A DNA stretch of 64,000 nt from Pyrinomonadaceae bacterium (GCA_028284415.1 JANQRU010000004.1:930001-994000); one strand, 5' to 3'; counted from the first letter of the stretch, positions 27,072 through 35,896 are shown. Program-made: numbers and translations. Notes: generated from the sequence alone by a model not told the origin.

Positions 27072-27100
27072 AATTTAAGCTTCTAAAATGAGAAAGTCAA
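27072..27100 (-). promoter_or_regulatory. Predicted promoter of the cysM leader
   Basis: Minus strand TTGACT (27100-27095), 17-base spacer, TAAATT (27077-27072). Transcription would start about 7 bases later, about 30 bases before the leader peptide ATG at 27038. A good sigma-70 match at -35 and a fair one at -10. Confidence 0.55.
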
Positions 27101-27110
27101 ATTGAAATTT

Positions 27111-27239
27111 AGGAGTGTAGGCATCTTTGCCTTCACAATTGCGGTTTTCAGCAATTGAATAAAGAGTTCATTTGAGCATATCTAAGATTCTTAGCTTGTT
27201 GGAAAACACAGGCTTGCAGGTAAGGATGCCTACACTCCT
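27111..27239. repeat. 129-bp MITE-like element with 22-bp terminal inverted repeats
   Basis: Ends 27111-27132 (starts AGGAGTGTAGGCATC) and 27218-27239 are reverse complements at 20 of 22 positions. The 85-base interior has a small hairpin (CAATTGC...GCAATTG) and no gene. It lies in the divergent spacer between the cysM leader promoter and lipA. No clear target-site duplication was identified. Confidence 0.75.
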
Positions 27240-27325
27240 TTTTGATAAGGATTTGCAAAGACAAACCTTTGAGCAAATGTTAAAATCTAAGCATAAGAGA
27301 AAATTTTTATGCATTTTATAAATCA

Positions 27326-28294
27326 ATGATTAAAGAAAAAGTTTTAATAGATAAGTTTATAGACAAAAAGAAAAATCCAAAGAGCCGTAAACGTGAGCGT
27401 TTGAAAAAACCGGATTGGTTGAGGATTAAAATTGGTGATCCGACGAATCAGAACAAGGTTTTGAAATTGATCGAAGGTTTAAATCTGCACACCGTTTGTC
27501 AGGAAGCCCGTTGTCCGAATATTTTTGAATGTTGGACGGATAAAACAGCGACTTTTATGCTTGGCGGTGACACTTGCACAAGGCATTGTGGTTTTTGTGC
27601 AGTAAATAAAGGTAAACCGATGGATTTAGACCCAGAAGAGCCGCGAAATGTTGCCGAAGCGGTCAAGCATCTGGGCTTGGAACACGCTGTTATTACTTCG
27701 GTCAATCGCGATGATTTAGAAAATGGCGGTGCGGAACATTGGGCGGAAACGATTCGTGCGGTTCACGAATTAAACCCGAATTGCAAGGTCGAAGTTTTAA
27801 TTCCCGATTTTCAAGGAAACGAAACTGCTCTTAACATCGCACTCGAAGCACGTCCCGAAGTCTTAAACCACAACACAGAAACAATTGCACGTCTTTATCG
27901 CCGCGTCCGCCCCGACGCGATTTATGAACAATCAATGGAACTGCTTGAACGTGCGGCACATTTCCGTGATACGCAATTTCCAGAAATGTTCACAAAAAGC
28001 GGAATTATGGTCGGCTTAGGCGAAGAATTCGATGAAGTCGTGGATTTGATGAAAGATTTACGAAAAGTCTCGTGCGACATTATGACCATCGGACAATACT
28101 TGCAACCATACGAACGACGCTTGCCCGTCGAAAGATACGTCACGCCCGAAGAATTTGCCGAATGGAAAAAAATCGGCGAAGCAATGGGCTTCAAACACGT
28201 CGAATCATCGCCGCTGACAAGAAGTTCTTATCACGCACGAGAGCAGGCTGAAAGCGGGAATAATACGGTTCAGATAACGAGAGCCAGCAGTTAG
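27326..28294 (+). CDS. lipA: Lipoyl synthase
   Basis: A 322-residue radical-SAM enzyme that inserts two sulfur atoms into octanoyl groups on lipoyl domains. The auxiliary cluster motif Cx4Cx5C is in CQEARCPNIFEC; the radical-SAM CxxxCxxC is in CTRHCGFCAV; the C-terminal VESSPLTRSSYHA carries the conserved RSSY motif that ligates the auxiliary cluster. About 40 Lys-rich residues precede the family core. No lipB is adjacent. Confidence 0.95.
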   Translation: MIKEKVLIDKFIDKKKNPKSRKRERLKKPDWLRIKIGDPTNQNKVLKLIEGLNLHTVCQEARCPNIFECWTDKTATFMLGGDTCTRHCGFCAVNKGKPMDLDPEEPRNVAEAVKHLGLEHAVITSVNRDDLENGGAEHWAETIRAVHELNPNCKVEVLIPDFQGNETALNIALEARPEVLNHNTETIARLYRRVRPDAIYEQSMELLERAAHFRDTQFPEMFTKSGIMVGLGEEFDEVVDLMKDLRKVSCDIMTIGQYLQPYERRLPVERYVTPEEFAEWKKIGEAMGFKHVESSPLTRSSYHAREQAESGNNTVQITRASS

Positions 28295-28348
28295 CAAAAG
28301 TAAGGCAAATAGTTGGTTTTTAAGCAAGTAATATTTTTATAGCACGAA

Positions 28349-28831
28349 ATGGTTTCACTATTAACTATTCCAATAGATGATACTTTAAAGATATTACAAG
28401 GATTACTTACTCCAGTAATTGCTGTCATCACTTGTTATATTGCTTGGCAACAATGGAAAACTAATCAAGGCAAACTTAATTTTGATAGATATGAAAAAAG
28501 ATTAAAGGTATATAAAGAAGTGATTAATTTCATAGCTATTGGAATCAGAGAAGCGGACTATAAAAATGAAGAATTAATAACTTTCAAACCAAAAGTATCA
28601 GAAGCTGATTTTTTATTTGGGGCGGAGATTTCAGAATACATAGATGAATTGCAGCAAAGAGCTGTTAATCTTTCTCGATGGAATAAAGAGTACAAAGATG
28701 ATACTCAACCCAAATCCAAAGGGTATGATCACAATAAGATAGTTGAGGAAATGCACAAAGAGTTAAAGTGGATAAGTTCTCAATTTGAACAATCTCGAAA
28801 GCTGTTTAAGAAGTATTTAGATGTAACTTAG
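28349..28831 (+). CDS. Small single-span membrane protein of unknown function
   Basis: A 160-residue protein with one N-terminal membrane helix (LTPVIAVITCYIAWQQW) followed directly by KTNQGKLNFDRYEKRLKVYK, a pattern common in uncharacterised bacterial proteins with a helix and a charged helical cytoplasmic domain. The rest is predicted mostly alpha-helical. Function unknown. It ends at a strong terminator. Confidence 0.65.
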   Translation: MVSLLTIPIDDTLKILQGLLTPVIAVITCYIAWQQWKTNQGKLNFDRYEKRLKVYKEVINFIAIGIREADYKNEELITFKPKVSEADFLFGAEISEYIDELQQRAVNLSRWNKEYKDDTQPKSKGYDHNKIVEEMHKELKWISSQFEQSRKLFKKYLDVT

Positions 28832-28841
28832 TTTTTTACAG

Positions 28842-28889
28842 AAAGAAAGAGAGGAGAATTACATTGTTGATTCTCCTCTCTTTCTTTTA
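28842..28889 (+). terminator. Strong intrinsic terminator
   Basis: A perfect 18-bp stem (AAAGAAAGAGAGGAGAAT with its complement at 28870-28887), 10-base loop and a T-rich 3' side, 11 bases after the preceding gene. Confidence 0.85.
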
Positions 28890-29002
28890 TTGGAAGATAG
28901 GATTTCATCAAAATCTTATATTGCTACTGATTCTTTTTACCTCAATTTGATAAAATAAACGTATAAATTTTAGTTTTTCTAAAAATCTTAGGAGTATAAA
29001 AA

Positions 29003-32000
29003 ATGAAAATTCGATTTATATCGAAAGTGATTCTTATGTCGCTTTTGTTATTTAGCTTTACTTTTTCGTCTTTTGCACAGATGCCAAAAGGTGTGAAGAA
29101 AGTTACGACGGTTGAAGGAATTACCGAATATCGTCTTGATAATGGTTTAAGAGTTTTGCTTTTTCCCGATCAAACTAAACAGACGGTTACAGTTAATGTG
29201 ACGTACTTAGTTGGTTCTAAGCACGAAAACTACGGTGAAACGGGAATGGCGCATCTTCTCGAACACCTTGTCTTTAAAGGCACACCAAAATATCCAAACA
29301 TTCCGGCGGAATTGACTGCCCGTGGGGCTGCTCCGAACGGAACAACCAATGCTGACCGCACAAATTATTTTGAGACACTTGCGGCAACTGATGAAAATTT
29401 AGAATGGGCTTTGGATATGGAAGCCGACCGTATGGTCAATTCATTCATTGCAAAAAAAGATTTGGATTCAGAGTTTAGCGTTGTTCGCAACGAACTTGAA
29501 AGCGGAGAGAATAATCCTTTGCGTGTACTGTTTCAACGCTCTTTAGCAGTTGCTTACGATTGGCACAATTACGGAAAAACAACCATCGGAGCAAGGTCTG
29601 ATCTTGAAAATGTTCCGATTGACCGCTTAAAAGCTTTCTACAAAAAATACTACCAACCTGATAACGCTGTTTTGCTCGTCGCAGGAAAGTTTGACGAGAT
29701 GAAAACACTCAAGATTATTAATGAAAAGTTCGGTGTAATTCCAAAACCCGAGCGCAAACTTCCAAAGTTTTACACAGTTGAGAACACACAGGACGGAGAG
29801 AGAACTGTATCAATTCGTCGTGCCGGAGATGCAAAATGGATAACTGCCGGTTATCACGTTCCACCGGGATCTCATCCGGAAGCAGCAGCGGTTGCAGTTT
29901 TAGTTGAATCATTAACCGATTCACCTTCGGGAAGACTGTATAAAAATTTGGTCGAAAGCAAAAAAGCCGCTTCGATTTTTGACATAAACTTTGAATTTAA
30001 AGAGCCAAGCTATCTGATGTTTTATGCTCAACTGAATAAAGAAACAGAGTTTGAGGATGCTAAGAAAGTTATGCTTGAAACTCTGGAAAATATCGGTGAT
30101 AAGCCGATGACCAAAGAAGAAGTCGAACGTGCAAAAACTTCTATACTTAAAAATATCGAATTAACATTTAATGATCCAAACCGAGTTGGTTTAGCTATGA
30201 GTGAGTTTATTGCTCTTGGCGATTGGCGGTTGGCTTTTCTTTATCGTGATCGTGTCAAAGCCGTCACGCCCGAACAGGTTACAGCGGCTGCTGATAAATA
30301 TCTGAAACGCTCGAACAGAACCTTGGCAAAGTTTATTCCAACTGAGCCGAAAAATCTTGATCGTGCGGAAGTTCCGAATATTTCAGACGATGATATTACG
30401 GCGATGGTCAAAGATTACAAAGGTGGTGAAGCTGTTGCTCAAGGTGAGGCATTTGATCCGTCACCGGATAATATTGAATCAAGAACAACTCGCACAAACA
30501 TCGGCGGATTAAAAGTTGCGTTCTTACCGAAGGAAAATCGCGGAGATACGGTTTTTGCAAATATGCTGATTCGTTTTGGTAATGACCAAACATTGATGAA
30601 TCGCGGAACTGCCGCAAGTTTCGTCGGAGCTCTTTTATCACGCGGAACGAAAAATAAAACTCGTCAGCAAATTCAAGATGAGTTTGACCGTTTGAAAGCA
30701 AGAGTTGGAGTCAATGGCGGAGCGACAAGTGCAAATGTTTCGATTGAAACAACCCGTCAGAATCTACCCGAAGTGATGAAACTCGTTGCAGAAATCTTAA
30801 AAGAGCCTTCATTCCCTGAAAGCGAATTTGAGGTGCTCAAAAAGCAACGTATTACTGGATTAGAAAGCCAAAAGAGCAATCCGCAAAACGTAGCGATCAA
30901 TGCGATGCAAAGACAATTTAACCGCTACAAAAAAGGCGATCCGCGCTACAACGGAACTTTTGAAGAAAGTCTGGCAGACATAAATGCTGTAACTCTTCAG
31001 CAGGTAAAAGATTTCTATAAAGACTTTTACGGTGCTTCGGTTGGCGAACTCGCTGTCGTTGGTGATTTTGATCCGAAAGTAATTAAGCCTTTGGTTGAAG
31101 ACCTTTTTGGAGATTGGAAGAGTCCCGGCAAATATGAAAGGTTAGAACCAAATTTATCGGAGATTTCGACTGTTAATCAAAAGTTTGAAACTCCTGATAA
31201 AGCCAATGCATTTTTCATTGCCCGTCTTGATTTGAAAATGCGCGATGATAATCCCGATTATCCTGCGTTATTTGTCGGAAATTATATGCTTGGCGGCGGT
31301 TTCTTAAACTCACGCCTTGCATCCAGAATCCGCCAAAAAGATGGATTGAGTTATGGCGTCGGATCACAGTTTAATGCAAGTTCACAGGATGAATTAGGAA
31401 CTTTCATTGCATTTGCTATCTACGCACCGCAAAACCTTGTAAAACTAGAAGCCGCTTTCCAAGACGAAATTCGCAAAGCGACTACGACAGGCTTTACAAA
31501 AGAGGAAGTTGAAGCCGCAAAACAAGGTTTATTGCTTGCAGCTAAGAGACAGAGAGCCTCTGATGCTGGTTTGGCAAACTCTCTGAGATCGGATTTATAT
31601 CTCGGTAGAACTTTCCAATTTGACAAGGATTATGAGGAAAAAATTGCAAATGTAACGGCTGAAGAAGTAAATGCAGCGGTTAAAAAATACTTGACGCCGG
31701 ATAAAATTTCTATATTCAAAGCCGGTGACTTTGCGAATGCGAAGCCTTCTAAAGAAGTTAGCAGTTCAAATGAGTCCTCGAAAGCTAGTGGAAAATATAA
31801 GGACATCGTTGGTTCGTACACACTTCCTCGTTTGGGTGAAGTGAAGGTTTCCGAAAGCGGTGGAAAGCTTATGGCAATGGCTCCGGGGCAACCGCCGATT
31901 GAATTAGTTCCTATCAAAGATAAGGATGGAGAATTTAATGCACAGGTTAATGGACAAACTGCTTTCAAAGTGAATTTCAAAAAAGGTGAAAGCGGAATGG

Positions 32001-32053
32001 AAATGAATCTGGTGATTCAAGGCAATACCGTTACAGGAAAAAAAGTTAAGTAA
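29003..32053 (+). CDS. Secreted M16 (pitrilysin/insulinase) peptidase with extra C-terminal barrel domain
   Basis: A 1016-residue exported zinc peptidase. A signal peptide (MSLLLFSFTFSSFAQ) is followed by a first M16 pair with the inverted HxxEH motif (GMAHLLEHLVFKG) and a downstream Glu ligand (VVRNELESGENNP), and a second M16 pair (about 480-920) without HxxEH, as in two-domain bacterial M16 enzymes. The last 80 residues (YKDIVGSYTLPRLGEVKV) are a separate small beta domain. It would degrade peptides in the periplasm. AGGAG lies 7 bases before ATG. Confidence 0.9.
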   Translation: MKIRFISKVILMSLLLFSFTFSSFAQMPKGVKKVTTVEGITEYRLDNGLRVLLFPDQTKQTVTVNVTYLVGSKHENYGETGMAHLLEHLVFKGTPKYPNIPAELTARGAAPNGTTNADRTNYFETLAATDENLEWALDMEADRMVNSFIAKKDLDSEFSVVRNELESGENNPLRVLFQRSLAVAYDWHNYGKTTIGARSDLENVPIDRLKAFYKKYYQPDNAVLLVAGKFDEMKTLKIINEKFGVIPKPERKLPKFYTVENTQDGERTVSIRRAGDAKWITAGYHVPPGSHPEAAAVAVLVESLTDSPSGRLYKNLVESKKAASIFDINFEFKEPSYLMFYAQLNKETEFEDAKKVMLETLENIGDKPMTKEEVERAKTSILKNIELTFNDPNRVGLAMSEFIALGDWRLAFLYRDRVKAVTPEQVTAAADKYLKRSNRTLAKFIPTEPKNLDRAEVPNISDDDITAMVKDYKGGEAVAQGEAFDPSPDNIESRTTRTNIGGLKVAFLPKENRGDTVFANMLIRFGNDQTLMNRGTAASFVGALLSRGTKNKTRQQIQDEFDRLKARVGVNGGATSANVSIETTRQNLPEVMKLVAEILKEPSFPESEFEVLKKQRITGLESQKSNPQNVAINAMQRQFNRYKKGDPRYNGTFEESLADINAVTLQQVKDFYKDFYGASVGELAVVGDFDPKVIKPLVEDLFGDWKSPGKYERLEPNLSEISTVNQKFETPDKANAFFIARLDLKMRDDNPDYPALFVGNYMLGGGFLNSRLASRIRQKDGLSYGVGSQFNASSQDELGTFIAFAIYAPQNLVKLEAAFQDEIRKATTTGFTKEEVEAAKQGLLLAAKRQRASDAGLANSLRSDLYLGRTFQFDKDYEEKIANVTAEEVNAAVKKYLTPDKISIFKAGDFANAKPSKEVSSSNESSKASGKYKDIVGSYTLPRLGEVKVSESGGKLMAMAPGQPPIELVPIKDKDGEFNAQVNGQTAFKVNFKKGESGMEMNLVIQGNTVTGKKVK

Positions 32054-32083
32054 TTTATCTCGTAACAAAGTTGAATTATTTTT

Positions 32084-32120
32084 GAAGTGTGGTTTTTTAA
32101 GCTGCACTTCTTTTTTTTTT
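32084..32120 (+). terminator. Intrinsic terminator after the M16 peptidase gene
   Basis: GAAGTG...CACTTC stem (32084-32089 with 32105-32110, extended by wobble pairs) followed by ten Ts (32111-32120). Confidence 0.8.
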
Positions 32121-32197
32121 ATGTAGAGATGTTTGTAAAGATGGTTTGAGAGAAACTTTTACAAAGGGAGAGAGGGAAGAGTTAGGCTGAACGTCTT

Positions 32198-32566
32198 CTA
32201 ACTTCCTTTTTTACGGAAGATCAGATTTTGACGGACTTTTTGATCGGCAATGATTCCTTTATCTTGAACTTCGTTTGCAAAAGAATCTACAAATTCAAAT
32301 CCGAGTTCATCCATTTCATTGAGTAAATCGGTATAAGTCTCAACAAAATCATCATTATTCAGACGCTTTTCCAATTTCTTTAACTCACTACGGTATTTGG
32401 ATTTCTTGATGCGTATATCAACATCTATATCACTCAAGACCCCACCATTTGTTGCAGCAACGACAACATATTTCGGCAGTTTATTTATGTTGATTGCTTG
32501 GGCTGAAGCATTAACCACAAAAAGCATTCCAAAAATTACAAAAAACATAAACAGTTTCTGTTTCAT
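32198..32566 (-). CDS. Small secreted protein, paralogue 1 (unknown function)
   Basis: A 122-residue protein with a signal peptide (LFMFFVIFGMLFVVNASAQ) and an 100-residue mature domain (LPKYVVVAATNGG, VDIRIKKSKYRSELKKLEKR, DLLNEMDELGFEFVDSF, NLIFRKK). It is clearly homologous to the next gene (32818-33162): same signal, same LPxYVVxxA and LxxxFxKK ends. I do not recognise the family. AAGGAG precedes the ATG. A hairpin lies 33 bases upstream of the start. Confidence 0.75.
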   Translation of the reverse strand: MKQKLFMFFVIFGMLFVVNASAQAININKLPKYVVVAATNGGVLSDIDVDIRIKKSKYRSELKKLEKRLNNDDFVETYTDLLNEMDELGFEFVDSFANEVQDKGIIADQKVRQNLIFRKKGS

Positions 32567-32598
32567 ATTTATTTTCTCCTTAGATTTTAGTTAGATTT

Positions 32599-32640
32599 AA
32601 AAAAAGGTGTTCCGCCAAAATTGCGAAGCACCTTTTTTAT
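32599..32640. terminator. Hairpin with T-runs on both sides upstream of paralogue 1
   Basis: AAAAAGGTG (32601-32609) pairs with CACCTTTTT (32629-32637), inner TTCCGC/GCGAAG partly. It is 33 bases upstream of the gene and has T-runs either way. It can end transcription from paralogue 2 or act as a leader hairpin. Confidence 0.6.
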
Positions 32641-32651
32641 TTTGGGATTTA

Positions 32652-32703
32652 AAAATGTAAAAAAGCTACTTCCTCTAAATTATTCGAGGAGAGTAACTTC
32701 AAC
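32652..32703. repeat. Duplicated 5' spacer segment, copy 1
   Basis: The text GCTACTTCCT...GAGTAACTTCAAC here is repeated with few changes at 33244-33292. On the minus strand it forms an 11-bp hairpin (GTTACT.TCCTC with GAGGAAGTAGC) followed by TTTTTT, which is a plausible terminator of paralogue 2. Confidence 0.7.
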
Positions 32704-32817
32704 ATTTATTACGATAAGTTAAAATTAAAGTTTCGTCAAAAAAATGTGACAAACTATTCGTGGGAGCGGATAGTTTAAGTTGATAATTGTTATTCGGTCG
32801 GCAAATCAGTTTGAAAA

Positions 32818-33162
32818 CTATTTCTTCTTACGAAAAATCAAGTTATGTTTAGAACCTGTTTCATTTCTCTCAAATGATTCGAGAAACACATAACCAATTT
32901 CAAACATTTCATTGAGCAGGTCATTATAACTTCCAACTACATCACTATTATCAAGATGAGCTTCAAGCTTTTTCAATTCGTTTGCATATTTTGAGGTTTT
33001 AATAATTTTAATATCCACATCAAAATTGGTTATCAAACTACCTTCTCTTGCACTTAATACCACATACTCCGGCAGTTTGTCGGGATTTACTTTTTGAGCT
33101 GAGGCATTTGCTACAAAAAACACAACTAAAAGTATAGAAAACACTACCAATCTTATCTTCAT
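32818..33162 (-). CDS. Small secreted protein, paralogue 2 (unknown function)
   Basis: A 114-residue protein with signal peptide (LVVFSILLVVFFVANASAQ) and a mature domain parallel to that of the 32198-32566 gene (LPEYVVLSAREG, VDIKIIKTSKYANELKKLEA, DLLNEMFEIGYVFLESF, NLIFRKKK). Identity is moderate, so the duplication is not recent. The flanking hairpins were copied too. Function unknown. Confidence 0.75.
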   Translation of the reverse strand: MKIRLVVFSILLVVFFVANASAQKVNPDKLPEYVVLSAREGSLITNFDVDIKIIKTSKYANELKKLEAHLDNSDVVGSYNDLLNEMFEIGYVFLESFERNETGSKHNLIFRKKK

Positions 33163-33194
33163 TTTATTTATCTCCTAAATTAGATTTTCCCAAA

Positions 33195-33227
33195 AGAAAT
33201 GCCTCGCAAAGTTTGCGAAGCATTTCT
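33195..33227. repeat. Leader hairpin of paralogue 2
   Basis: AGAAATGC (33195-33202) pairs with GCATTTCT (33220-33227), with inner TCGCAAA/TTTGCGA. It is again 33 bases upstream of the start codon, the same offset as the hairpin of paralogue 1. Confidence 0.65.
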
Positions 33228-33243
33228 CCATTTAAGGGTATTT

Positions 33244-33292
33244 AAATGTAAAAGCTACTTCCTGCAAATTGTTTGAGGAGAGTAACTTCAAC
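33244..33292. repeat. Duplicated 5' spacer segment, copy 2
   Basis: Nearly the same text as 32652-32703 (GCTACTTCCT and GAGAGTAACTTCAAC). It supports duplication of gene plus upstream region as a unit of about 600 bases. Confidence 0.7.
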
Positions 33293-33481
33293 TCCTTATA
33301 CGCGGGTGTCTATTGAAGGTTTCAGCCTTGGCAGAATTTTATTTTTATTTTGCAAAACTATGATAAATTGGGAGACTTTATTAAATTTAAAAAAAATCTA
33401 AAAAAAAACTGCAAGTTTTCAAATTCTGTTCGTTCGGCAAAGAGTTGGCATTTAAGATTTAAAATCAAGAAGGAGGAAAAA

Positions 33482-34042
33482 ATGATACGTTTTTTTAAGT
33501 TTGGTCTTTTATTTATAGGGGTTTTAGTGTTTGTTTCATTTACTGTCGTTGCTCAAACCGACACTGAGAGTTCACCTGATTGGATGGTATCTTGCATTGC
33601 CGGTTATAAAAAGAAAGAACCCATTCCCTGCAAAAATTTTACGAGTAGTGGATCTAGTTCATTTAATATGACTACAGAATTTTTAACTAATTGGAGTCTT
33701 GCAGGAACTTCTTTTAGATTAACTTTTATCAGAAAAAACAAAGACCTCAATCAAGGATTAAAAATCATTGAAGTGCTTCCCGATCCGAACAAAAGCGATA
33801 AGAATTGGGAATATAAATTCACATCCGGATTACAAGGTCCCGGCGGACCGGGTACAAACCGCTATTTTTCTCGCCTGACTTTTCTTTGCAAAAATCCACA
33901 AAATTCAGATAACGGTCGTGGCGGTTTCTGTGAAAACGGACCATATAACGGCAAAATGAAACTCAAAGATACAAAAACCGGAGAAGTTTTCACAATCAAC
34001 TTCACGGTCAATGTCAAAACAATCAAGAGTAAGAAAAAGTAA
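33482..34042 (+). CDS. Secreted protein of unknown function
   Basis: From ATG 33482, with AGGAGG just upstream, a 186-residue protein with a signal peptide (FGLLFIGVLVFVSFTVVAQ). The mature part has four cysteines (VSCIAGY, IPCKNF, FLCKNP, GFCENG), probably two disulfides, and looks beta-rich (SFNMTTEFLTNW, MKLKDTKTGEVFTINFTVNV). I do not recognise it. A longer frame from 33350 lacks any ribosome site. It is followed by a strong terminator. Confidence 0.65.
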   Translation: MIRFFKFGLLFIGVLVFVSFTVVAQTDTESSPDWMVSCIAGYKKKEPIPCKNFTSSGSSSFNMTTEFLTNWSLAGTSFRLTFIRKNKDLNQGLKIIEVLPDPNKSDKNWEYKFTSGLQGPGGPGTNRYFSRLTFLCKNPQNSDNGRGGFCENGPYNGKMKLKDTKTGEVFTINFTVNVKTIKSKKK

Positions 34043-34060
34043 GATTTAACTTTTTAGCTC

Positions 34061-34105
34061 AATAAAAAGCAACACTTCTAAACATTGAGAATGTTGCTTT
34101 TTATT
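34061..34105 (+). terminator. Intrinsic terminator
   Basis: A perfect 14-bp stem AATAAAAAGCAACA with TGTTGCTTTTTATT around a 17-base loop, 19 bases after the preceding stop. The T-run is in the 3' arm. Confidence 0.8.
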
Positions 34106-34253
34106 ACTGTGTTCTAAGGTAAAAAATTTGACAGATACTGTAAACTTTTCTGTGAAGTCCGAACAAAACTGGAGTTAGATATATCTTAAGTAACGGTTTT
34201 ACTTAATTTATCTAATTTTATTTGTAAAACATCTAATAAGATGTGGAGAAAAA

Positions 34254-35822
34254 ATGTTTAAAAACTTACCCCTTTTTCTTAAATCTGTATTTATCATTTT
34301 AATTTTTTTAAGTCTTGTCGGGTGCTCTTTTTTCGGACAAGAAACTAACGCTGAAAACACTGCTATAGCAAATAATGCTTCATTAAATTCAAACGATTCT
34401 TCACCTAACTCTGATGATAATACATCTGATGAAAACTCTTCAGAGAAGAATTCCGAAGATAAAAAGCCACCGAAAATCATATTCATTTTAGATGCATCGG
34501 GTTCGATGTGGGGCAAAGTCAACGGCGAAGCGAAAATCGTTTCGGCGAAGACTGTTTTGAAAAAAGCTATCAATGATTTACCTGATGATTCGGAAGTCGG
34601 TTTGATTGCTTATGGACACAGAAAGAAAGGCGATTGTGAAGATATTGAAACTCTTTCCGAATTAAAACAAATTGATAAAGAAGGGCTTGGCGAAAAGATT
34701 GATGCACTCGATGCAAAAGGGAAAACGCCCATAACAGATTCTCTACGAAAAGCGATTGCTGAAGTTAAGGCTTTGAATACGGATGAAACTGTCAAAATCG
34801 TCCTTGTCAGCGATGGACTTGAAACTTGTGCAGGCGATCCCTGCAAATTGGTCAAAGAAGCAAAAGAAGCAGGCGTGAAAATTTCCGTTCACGTTATCGG
34901 TTTTGACACAGGTAAACTCAATGTTTCACAGCTTGAATGTATCGCACAAGCAGGCAGCGGAATTTATCTAAATGCTGATGATGCTGACGGACTCGGCGAA
35001 GCAATCGATCAAGCAGTTGGAGCAGAAGTTTCCGAGTACAACAACTTTATTTCCGTTAAATCTTTGGTTGACGGTAAATTAACAGATGCATCTGTTAGGG
35101 TTTTCAAAACGGGAACTAAAGAAATTGTTGGTGGCGGACGAACTTATTTCGACACTTCGACAAATCCTCGGAAAATTCCGCTTCCTGTCGGAGCATATGA
35201 TGTTGAGGTAAAGGCTGTCCGAATCGATGGTTCGCCTGTAATTAACTTTGAAAAGGTCGAAGTTAAAGAAAATGAAACGACTGAAAAAATTGCCGATTAC
35301 AGTGCCGGAATCTTGAAAGTAAAAATTACCGTCAATGGTGAATTGAAAGATGCATCGGTCAAAGCGTTTTCACAAACTACCAAAAAGGTGGTTTCCGGCG
35401 GTCGAACATATAAAAGAGAAGCTCTCAGTTTACGTGTAACTCCAGGTAAATATGATTTGGAAGTCCTTTTGGTAAGAGTTATCGGTTATGAAAAGTTCAG
35501 AATAAAGGATGTTGTTGTAAAACCTGGTGATAAAGAAACTTTTCTTGAAAGAGATTTTCCGATTGGAACTCTCAAAATCGGAACAAAACGCGGTTCTGAC
35601 TTAATTGATTCAACGACTAAAATAACTGATACAGAAACTGGAAAAGTTATCGGTGGTGGCAGAACTTATACGAGTCCGAGTTCAAACCCGAAACAATATA
35701 CGATCAAACCTGGAACTTACAAGATTCGAGTTCAAGCCGTTCGTCCAAAAGGAATTCCGCCGAAGGAAATTACTGTAACTGTCAAAAAAGGCGAAACAGT
35801 CGAGCGGATGATTGAATATTAA
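34254..35822 (+). CDS. VWA-domain lipoprotein with three GGRTY repeats
   Basis: A 522-residue lipoprotein: signal with lipobox LVGC (Cys24), Asn/Ser/Asp-rich linker to residue 72, then a von Willebrand A domain (about 73-255) with MIDAS Asp80-Ser82-Ser84 in LDASGSMWG, the threonine in KTPITDSL and the aspartate in VSDGLETCAG. The C-terminal half holds three related beta repeats of about 90 residues, each with GGRTY (near 294, 382, 467) and a PGxYxxxVxxVR strand, PEGA-like. It probably binds a metal-dependent partner at the outer membrane. Its signal peptide resembles that of the next gene. Confidence 0.8.
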   Translation: MFKNLPLFLKSVFIILIFLSLVGCSFFGQETNAENTAIANNASLNSNDSSPNSDDNTSDENSSEKNSEDKKPPKIIFILDASGSMWGKVNGEAKIVSAKTVLKKAINDLPDDSEVGLIAYGHRKKGDCEDIETLSELKQIDKEGLGEKIDALDAKGKTPITDSLRKAIAEVKALNTDETVKIVLVSDGLETCAGDPCKLVKEAKEAGVKISVHVIGFDTGKLNVSQLECIAQAGSGIYLNADDADGLGEAIDQAVGAEVSEYNNFISVKSLVDGKLTDASVRVFKTGTKEIVGGGRTYFDTSTNPRKIPLPVGAYDVEVKAVRIDGSPVINFEKVEVKENETTEKIADYSAGILKVKITVNGELKDASVKAFSQTTKKVVSGGRTYKREALSLRVTPGKYDLEVLLVRVIGYEKFRIKDVVVKPGDKETFLERDFPIGTLKIGTKRGSDLIDSTTKITDTETGKVIGGGRTYTSPSSNPKQYTIKPGTYKIRVQAVRPKGIPPKEITVTVKKGETVERMIEY

Positions 35823-35896
35823 ATTGAATTTCACATTGTTTAAAGCTGATTTAAAAGATTATTCACAAAGTTTTTAACCCAATTGAGGAGAAAGTT

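Noticed and set aside
26881-27110. SAM or T-box riboswitch in front of cysM
   Set aside because: No T-box sequence or SAM-riboswitch core was recognised; the Cys codon run explains the leader better.
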